A stretch of DNA of 64,000 bases from Cyclaneusma minus (lineage: Eukaryota > Ascomycota > Leotiomycetes > Marthamycetales > Marthamycetaceae): contig JAKZHN010000006.1 of assembly GCA_037179335.1 (NCBI GenBank), positions 930,001 through 994,000 on the forward strand. Reading direction: 5' to 3'. A program made the position numbers and the translations under genes. This document shows positions 57,453 through 64,000 of this stretch, one piece after another (positions within the stretch are counted from its first letter, which is position 1; every line of letters begins with the position of its first letter). The notes beneath the pieces were generated by a model. That model did not search any database. It saw only the letters and a list, made by a program, of their open reading frames with translations, and was not told where the DNA came from.

Positions 57453-59233
57453 GGTGGTTTTCCGGGAGAGTGGTTTCGTAGTGGCACAGGTGCAAAGGCG
57501 GAGATACAGATGCAACAAAGAACACACAAATGCTTTAAGCTTAGGAATGTAGGAATGGGTGCGTGTGTTCTACGGTATATAGGGGGGCCAAGTAAAATTA
57601 CACGTCGAGAAGCGCGCAGGATTGCGTGACCAGCACGCAATGTCGAGGTATGGGCTTGGCAAGGCAGTGGAACCCTCGGCTGGTGATTTCGGTGCGTCTG
57701 GACGCGGTTGACTGCTGTTCAGTGTTCAGTTTTTCACTTGATGCAGGTCCATGTCGTCTGAAGATCGGATCAGCACCTCGGCCGGCAGCCCGGCACACTA
57801 TGCCGCTGTAGGTTCAGCGTCCGTCCGCGGCTCGGGACGAAAGCTTGGGTGCTTGGGGACTTGGGACTGTCGACATAGCCTCTTGAACATTGAAGCAACT
57901 GCAAACTCAACGATGGTCGATAACACTCATCTCCCCACGTGCTGCAGCCTGGACTTGCCGACCCTGAGCCGTGAGCCTCCCGCTTTTCCGGAGACTGAGC
58001 GGTGCGTGGGGCGCTTTATGTGGACTGCCTTGCTTTTTGTGCTGTTTATCTGCTTCATGCATCCAAGATTCCACCGTATTTTCAGTTCTGTAGCCCGCTC
58101 TCGAGCCTCTTGCCCCCTCTTGGCAACCAACACCAACGCTCCCGGCCCGGCTGATCCCGTATGGAAAGTTCCTTGCGGCGCCAGCTTCTGTTTCAAGGAA
58201 CCTTGGCTGTGGCGAGGTAGTCCCACGATCACCATGCCTAGAAATGCCTAGAGATCTTCATCCCTACGCACTAAGAATACATGTAAGACCTCAGGTGCAT
58301 GTCTGGTTTCAAGCCCCATGTTCCGGCGGGAGGCTTTTGGAAGGTCCCGGACCCCCACCTTCGGCTCCACATTCTACGGACCTGAAGATCTGTTTTCGTC
58401 TGAATCTGTTGAGGGACGTAGGTCAAAGAGCTTTGAAGCTCAAGCTTAAGCTTAAGCGCATAGGTGGTTGTTCCTTGCGGGGCTTGGCGGGGTTGCAGCT
58501 TTACTACTCAGACCTGCTCAGCGCAGGTAGAGGGAAGCTTGTAGGGGCTGTAGCTTTACTGACCTGCTTTGCGCAGGTAGGAGAGCTTGCAGGGCTTAGC
58601 AGGTGGTGGTTTCTGCTTGAGGAGAGCTTTTGAAGCTCAAGCTCACGCTCAAGCTCAAGCGCATAATGGCAGGCTGACAGAATCGCTTTGATGCAATTTC
58701 ATTTCCGGATAGCTGCTGCTGGATGGTCCACGCTGCTCAGGGCCAGGCTCTACACATGCTCTTACGGGGTAGGGCTACCGGCAGACGCAGACTTTTGAAC
58801 TCAATGTCTGGAGGCAAAGATTTGTCGAGATTCCCATCGATGTCCGTGTCCTCGTGGCGGAGAAGGCTTACTCTGTTTGGATCGTCAACCGGCAGTTTGG
58901 ACCCGGCCCCTGGGTGTAGAACCCCATATTATAGCCATTCTGACCCCTTGTCAAAGAATCCCGCCGCGGTGTTATAGCTTCTTTAGTCTGAGGGTCGGCT
59001 AGTGCTGGCCTTCGTAAGACCTATCAGAACTCAAGCTCAACAACGCTACCTGACCTTTGGGATCCACATTATGCACTTCTCTACTTTTTGTTTCCTTCTT
59101 GGCATTCGGCCTGTTGCCGTACAACGGTACAAAAGGGCTATGTATTCCTGTTCACCTTCACTTCCCTCTTCTTTCTTCACAAGAGTCCATATCCCCTCTG
59201 CTAGCTATCCCGCAGCCTCCTCAAGCCGTAATC
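57453..59233. other. 1.8-kb intergenic region with direct repeats
   Basis: No gene is supported. The stretch 58420-58665 is a nested set of direct repeats (listed separately). The last 200 bp are the promoter and leader of the dioxygenase gene, with pyrimidine-rich tracts just before the ATG. Confidence 0.45.
58420..58665. repeat. Nested direct repeats (gcagcttta...gcgcaggtag and aagctcaagctt)
   Basis: Two copies of a roughly 55-bp unit share tgcagctttact, gacctgct and gcgcaggtag (58492-58540 and 58548-58595). They are bordered on each side by a cluster of aagctcaagc words (58434-58462 and 58625-58663), each ending gcgcata. The outer clusters look like a direct duplication enclosing the inner ones. 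Confidence 0.6.
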
Positions 59234-60272
59234 ATGCACTTCACCACCGTTCTTGCCTCCACTCTGGGTCTTCTGACTCTCCCAGCCATTGCCCACCCGG
59301 GCCATCACCCAGTCGAGTCCCGCGGCGAGCTGTCCCGCAAGTCTCAGATCTCCAAGCGCTGTGCTTCGTCCGCCGGTGCCCTGAACGCAAAGCGTCGTCT
59401 CGCCCGCCGCTCGCAGATGGAAAAGCGCAACACCACCGTCGAGATCACCTTCGAGGACCCAAAGAAGCCTACCATCCAGAACGACACTTGCGTGCTCACC
59501 ACCGAGGTCACCACCGGTCCCTACATCTTCCCCGAGTCCCAAGTTCTCCGCCAGGACATGGTCGAGGACCAACAAGGTGTCCCACTGTACCTCGACATCG
59601 GCGTCCTCAACACCGACACCTGCGAGCCTCTCGAGGGCGTCCTCGTGGACATCTGGCACTGCAATGCCACCGGCTCGTACTCTTCGTTCACCGGACTGTC
59701 CCCCAACACCCCTTACGTAGTAAGTAGTGTCACCCGTAAAGGCCTTCGAGAACTGGAACTAACTCGATTGAACTTAACAGGAGCTCCTTGGCCAGCTGAA
59801 CGCAACCACTGCTGATGACATCCACACCGACAACACCACCTGGCTGCGCGCCATGTACCCCACCAGCTCCGAGGGAGTTGCCGAGTTCAAGTCTATCTTC
59901 CCTGGTTTCTACATCGAGCGCGCCATCCACATCCACGTGCAGGTGCACACCAACTGGGTGGTTAGCATCAACGGCACCATCGCCACCGACGAGACTGTCT
60001 CTACCGGCCAGCTGTTCTTCGCCGAGGATGTGATTAACCAGATCATGGCCCTTGAGCCTTACGCGAGCCACACCCAGATCAACCGCACGTTGAACGCTGT
60101 CGATGATATCTACACCTATATTGAGCAGGAGGGTGTTTTCAACCCCCTTGTGCAGGTTGAGCCCCTGGATGGCGAGGATCTCACTAAGGGAATGGTTGGA
60201 TACATTACTATTGGTGTTGACCCCACCAGCATTATGGATACTTCCAACTGCACTGCGGTCACTTGCGACTAA
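59234..60272 (+). CDS. Extracellular intradiol ring-cleavage dioxygenase
   Basis: Two exons, 59234-59719 and 59781-60272, giving 325 aa; the 61-nt intron has a GTAAGT donor. The N-terminus MHFTTVLASTLGLLTLPAIA is a signal peptide, followed by a His/Arg-rich pro-region with possible dibasic cleavage (SKRCASS, MEKRNTT). The dioxygenase domain shows TTGPYIFPESQVLRQDM with the first Tyr iron ligand, then VLVDIWHCNATGSYSSF and the core FPGFYIERAIHIHVQVH with the second Tyr and both His ligands. Fe(III) intradiol enzymes open catechol-type rings between the hydroxyls. Several N-glycosylation sites (NAT, NTT, NGT) fit secretion. This secreted fungal branch acts on catechol or hydroxyquinol-like substrates, perhaps from lignin or plant phenolics; the substrate is not deducible. 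All ligands are present. Confidence 0.93.
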
Positions 60273-61519
60273 AGCGGAGGAAAGCTGGGCCTGAGAGGTT
60301 GGTGTGATGTTGATGAGATGCGGGGATTCATGTAAATAGCTTTTATGTAAATAATTTTTCTGCAATCAAGCATCTGCAATTGCTACTAACATGGCTTGAT
60401 GTTTTAAATTTGGAGAGTCGTAACTGTGAAGGAATGGTTTGTGGTCTTTCTCGGTCCTTAAATACCAAATAGCAGTCAAGCGGGCTATGGTTACACGGAA
60501 TTGAACGAGAACTATGTATCATCAATAATAAATGACCCTGAGCCGGCAACATTTCACTCACCGGAAGTTCCACTGCCAAGTGAGATAGTCTCGTGACTCG
60601 GTGAATTCCTGACACACTTTGTATTGACGTTTGTAACCACAGAAAATCGAAACAACCAGGAATGATTTGAAAGGTAGGTGATCAGGAGAAGCCCAAGAAA
60701 GCAGGATAAATCCCAGTGATTCAAAGAGCCTCAACCCAGAAATCTCCGTGGTATACTAGTTCAGAGATGGAAATCACAAGAGGTAATTCAAGTTGAGAAG
60801 AATAATGGTGATCAGAAATCATAGTGGGAAACACGGAGTGACGGAATCAAGAACCTAGAATTGTGTGGTATATTTTTTGGGTGACGACGGCTCTACTGTT
60901 TGTCTCTACAAATTAGAGATGAGTTAGTTCCACACAGTCACGGTCACCATGGCAATGCAAGTAGCTTGATTTTCAATTTTCGAATTTGGTGCTTTTCTTT
61001 GAGTAGAGAGAGTACAGCCTGAAGCTGCAGAAAGGGGTTTGCAAGACCGCCCGAACAAGAAAGAACTCCTGAACTAAAAGCCCATTCATTTCTTCCCGTC
61101 TCCGAAAGTTCATCCCGTTGCGCACTGCCTGATCCTCCATGAGCGCTTTCCCATGCCCATCAGAAACTTTCAGGACATGGTTAATTTCGCGAAGGATAAG
61201 CGTGGGCCTTCATATCGCAAAGAAACAAAGGGACAGGTGAACGTCCACATATCCATTGTCTGAGACTTCTCTGCAGGAGAGTACACTGTCAGACTTTCTT
61301 CCCCCGAATGCAGTATTGGCGGTTCATGGCGTAATTCTGGTGCCAAGCGTTCCGTTGAAAAAGCTGTCGAGATGAAATAGGATGACCGAGTAGCAGATAC
61401 ATAGTCTTGTACAGAAGGAGAGGGCGTTAAGATGAGCGGCAAGAACTCATCAAAGCGCGAACAAGTGACATATTGACAGACTAAGGCTGCTATGCCGTTA
61501 CTTAGGTCTCATCGAGCGT
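60273..61519. other. AT-rich intergenic region with 19-nt array
   Basis: About 1.25 kb, AT-rich at first, with a 19-nt-period array at 60639-60722. The right part (61.0-61.5 kb) is the 3' flank of the RING-finger gene. No gene is supported. Confidence 0.5.
60639..60722. repeat. 19-nt-period array, locus G
   Basis: Units acagaaaatcgaaacaacc (60639), a 26-nt unit (60658), aggagaagcccaagaaagc (60684) and aggataaatcccagtgattc (60703). The first unit nearly equals one in locus F at 32560. Confidence 0.6.
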
Positions 61520-63811
61520 TTATCCGACCCAAATCGCACGACTATTCGCAGAACTTCGTTAGCAAATAGTCCATCAAGCTAGTGTCACGGTATTGAATTG
61601 AAGAGGGGTAGGAACTGAGGAAAAGACTCACCAAGCAGCACAGGATCCATCTTGAGCTCCGCTCAGTCTGACCGTAATCCAACGATCGGCACAAGAATGA
61701 TGAACGTTTGCACCACAGCGTCCTCTGCAATGAGCCTCAGCAACAGTGATTTCTTCCATGCAGATAGCACATTCAGCGGGCAAAGGCTGGGCTGGGACAA
61801 TTGGACCCGTTGGAGGGACTGATGCTCGTGGCATTCGTGGAGGCGGCACTGAGAGAGGTGGCATTCGGGCGCGAGAGTTTCGAATCGCTAGTTCTTCAGC
61901 ATGTAACAGAAGCTCAAAGTTGCGGTCGTCGTCTGGATCCCTCAAAGCCACGGCGGCCTGGTAGCGAGGGAGAAAAGTCTCACTGCTGGCGAACTGCGAT
62001 CGAGTAATATGTCCACTACGCGCGGGAGCCGTTGGAGTAGGAATGTCACGTAGACCAGTACGAGTCGTTGGGGTAGTGACAAGTCCGTGGTTTGTGCGGT
62101 ACCAGGCAGGACTGGGTCCGTCAGACATTTGTCTTCTGAGGTAGGCCGTCGAACCTGGGGCGGGATCCTGGTTAGGTTCTGGTGTGCGGACACTGGAAGC
62201 CACCGGCGTGTCTACCACTGGGGTATCTCGATTTCCACTGCGAGTGAGAGCCCATGCTTGCCGCTCAGCAGAAGAGCGTGTCCAAGGTGGGAAGAACTGC
62301 GTGCCACGGTCCGGAGTAAGTTGCGGACTACGAGGTAGTGGTACAAATGCTGGGCCGAGACTTGGACGAACAGTTCCTGTATATCCCGCTCCCACTCCTT
62401 GGATACGCTGCTGTGGTGTCTGTGGCACGAAGTCATGAGTATATCGGCTTTCATAGGCGGCGTGGGGTGCCCAAGGGAGTTGGCGTACAGCAGAGTCTCT
62501 GGCCGGCTGAGGGATGTCACCTGTGCCTTCAATTCGTCCTGCTTCCACCTGTGGTTGAGACACAGTGCGCACAGAGGCGGAAACCGCAGCTTGAAGGGTA
62601 TCTGGCGTGTTTAGCAGTAGTCGATCTGCTTCCGACGGCGGCTGGGACCGAGGGCCGGCAGAGGGGAAAGCCACAGCTGAAAGGTCAACATGCGTATTTA
62701 GCAGTCGTCGACCGGCTCGTTCAAGCCTTGAATCCTGCTGGGCAGCCATCGGGCTTCCCTACAACCAAGATTTTAGTATAATGGAAGGGATTTTGCCAAA
62801 TTGCTGGGAATTGAGGCTTACCTGTTCTTCCCGGGACCTCAGCAATCGGCGGTACTCCTCAACATCGCGGTCAAATTGCGCCTGCTCAGCAGCAGTCGTC
62901 GGGAATCCCTAAAAGCAGGATTTTAGTACAATGGAAAGGAATCTACCAAATTGCAAGGGAGTAAAGCTTACCTCTTCTGCTCGGTACCTCAGCGGTTGGC
63001 GGTGCTCCTCAACATCGCGATCAGGTTGCGGATCCACACCCACTGCGGCATCATTCTCACTCTGCTCCACCGGTGGAAGTGCAGCTTGTACAGCAGATGC
63101 ACCTACTGGAGCATCACTATCACTGTGCTCCACCACCGATGGGAGCGCGGCAGGAGAAAAACCACCCCGGTGACCTCCTAGTGAAGCGCCAACTCTTGGC
63201 CGAGATCTGAGTGGCTGTCGAACCCGCCTTCTTAGTCTGTCCTCTCCCTGGAACTGCTGATCGCGGGTGTGTTCTTCAACGACCAAAGTCTGAAGCCTAT
63301 CGACATCATGGGGAAGAGGGAGTCGAGGTAGGTTGTTGACTTCCTCCATGAACCGTTCCAAGGCCTGGCCGCGTTCATCGTGGCGTCGCTGCAGCTCTAA
63401 AATCTCGACACCCATGGTACTGACCTGGGCTCGTGCAATTGCAAGTGCCTCGCTGCATCGCTCAATTGTGTGGCTGAGTTCGTCTTCAAGGTGGGCAATG
63501 TGCTCCTGGCCTCTGACGATGCGGAAGTCGCGTACTCTATTGAACCAGTTGTGGACGAGGCTTTCTCGCTGCGAGATGTGAAGATCGCAGAGGAAGACAT
63601 TAGCAAGCTGCTGCAAGGATGGTTCGACATTGTCGTGGTCAAGTGGGAGGAAGGACAATGTATGGAGGACGCGATCTATGGTGTCTCGTGAGGCGCGCTC
63701 GGGAGTCACCCAACATCGCTGTCCAGTGTTGGTCGATCCCAGGCATAGGTAGTCATCGTTGCGGGGGACTTGAAGAGTGAGGACTCGACCGGCATCCCAA
63801 GGGGTGTCCAT
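61520..63811 (-). CDS. RING-finger protein with duplicated exon-intron unit
   Basis: Four exons on the minus strand: 63811-62972, 62908-62822, 62758-61632 and 61541-61520, giving 691 aa; introns are 63, 63 and 90 nt. The N-terminal 280 residues begin MDTPWDAGRVLTLQVPRNDD, with LGSTNTGQRCWVTPERASR and a coiled-coil-like helix (HIAHLEDELSHTIERCSEAL). Then come two related repeats, DVEEHRQPLRYRAEE and DVEEYRRLLRSREEQ. A long disordered Ser/Pro/Arg part leads to a C-terminal RING, CAICMEEITVAEAHCRGRCG, HHSCADRW and CAACRAIWVG. The last Cys pair is completed only by the 22-nt final exon. RING proteins of this shape are usually E3 ubiquitin ligases; the target is unknown. A start further upstream cannot be excluded. 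The overall family is not one I recognise beyond the RING. Confidence 0.8.
62759..62972 (-). repeat. Tandem duplication of exon end plus 63-nt intron
   Basis: Intron 1 (62971-62909) and intron 2 (62821-62759) are both 63 nt and match at 49 of 63 positions, including GTAAGC, GCAATTTGG, TTCCATT and TACTAAAATC. The exon ends before them encode the related DVEEHRQPLRYRAEE and DVEEYRRLLRSREEQ. The whole block of about 150 bp is therefore duplicated. Confidence 0.9.
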
Positions 63812-64000
63812 GTTGGGCGTCACCGGACGAGACTCTGGGCGGAATATGGGAAGTCAAGAACGAGTCGGGCGAGGAAGAGATCGGGAAGTTCAATATATGA
63901 CAAAGGCGGACGAGGGTGAGGAAGCGGGGCACCTGTGTTGGTGCTGTCGCTCGGGTTGCGGATGGTAGAGGGACGTGTTGAAGTTGGCGATGGGAGACGC
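63812..64000. promoter_or_regulatory. Upstream flank of the RING-finger gene
   Basis: The last 189 bp of the window, read on the minus strand, precede the RING-protein ATG and should hold its leader. No ATG in the same frame was chosen upstream; an exon further out cannot be ruled out. Confidence 0.35.

Noticed and set aside
41000..60300. A secondary-metabolite or catechol-degradation cluster (PLP enzyme, ASST-like, MFS, sulfotransferase-like, dioxygenase)
   Set aside because: The genes are several kilobases apart, point in mixed directions, and lack a core synthase or shared regulator; each has a sound independent explanation.
1..64000. CRISPR arrays, bacterial operons, tRNA and rRNA genes
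   Set aside because: The DNA is fungal nuclear sequence. The 19-nt arrays have no unique spacers, and I found no tRNA-like or rRNA-like stretch by eye.

Overview
The window comes from a filamentous ascomycete (Pezizomycotina). Genes carry short introns (about 48-250 nt) with GTAAGT/GTGAGT-type donors, both strands are used, and the set includes typical fungal genes: white collar-1 with a LOV domain and GATA finger, a CrzA-type calcineurin-responsive zinc-finger factor, CMR1, a fungal Mtf2-like protein and an extracellular intradiol dioxygenase. I cannot fix the class or genus from the sequence alone. All gene models below were built by hand from reading frames, splice signals and recalled family features; no search was run.

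Layout. 0-8.6 kb: the 5' end of a probable RNA14 gene (minus) diverges from asf1 (plus); then about 2.7 kb of AT-rich repeat DNA; then cmr1 (minus) diverging from an Mtf2-like mitochondrial gene (plus). 8.6-20 kb: a hexose transporter and a REB1/TTF1-like Myb protein (both minus), separated by about 4.4 kb of non-coding DNA. 20-29 kb: a frameshifted membrane-protein pseudogene, an intact RAD54 gene whose start codon is split by an intron, a decayed kelch-repeat gene, and AT-rich or low-complexity DNA. 29-41.5 kb: a regulatory and housekeeping block with crzA (minus), a CBS/PB1 tail-anchored protein, mitochondrial ribosomal protein uS2m and wc-1 (all plus). 42.6-47.4 kb: a class V PLP enzyme (plus) converging on an arylsulfotransferase-family membrane protein (minus). 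50.8-60.3 kb: an MFS transporter (minus), a sulfotransferase-family P-loop protein (plus), a small hypothetical gene (minus) and a secreted intradiol dioxygenase (plus). 61.5-63.8 kb: a RING-finger protein (minus) in which an exon-plus-intron unit has been tandemly duplicated.

The genes do not form an obvious pathway or biosynthetic cluster. They are mostly independent housekeeping, signalling and transport genes, with decayed genes and repeats between them. The most unusual feature is a dispersed family of arrays with a strict 19-nt period (core GGAATATTCC plus an AT-rich half), seen at seven intergenic places spread over about 57 kb. I know of no described element that matches it. Other points of note are a RAD54 start codon formed only by splicing (unspliced RNA reads AUG-UAA), a GC-AG intron in the decayed kelch gene, RIP-like transition differences between two repeat copies, a small MITE-like element and a perfect-looking long hairpin.
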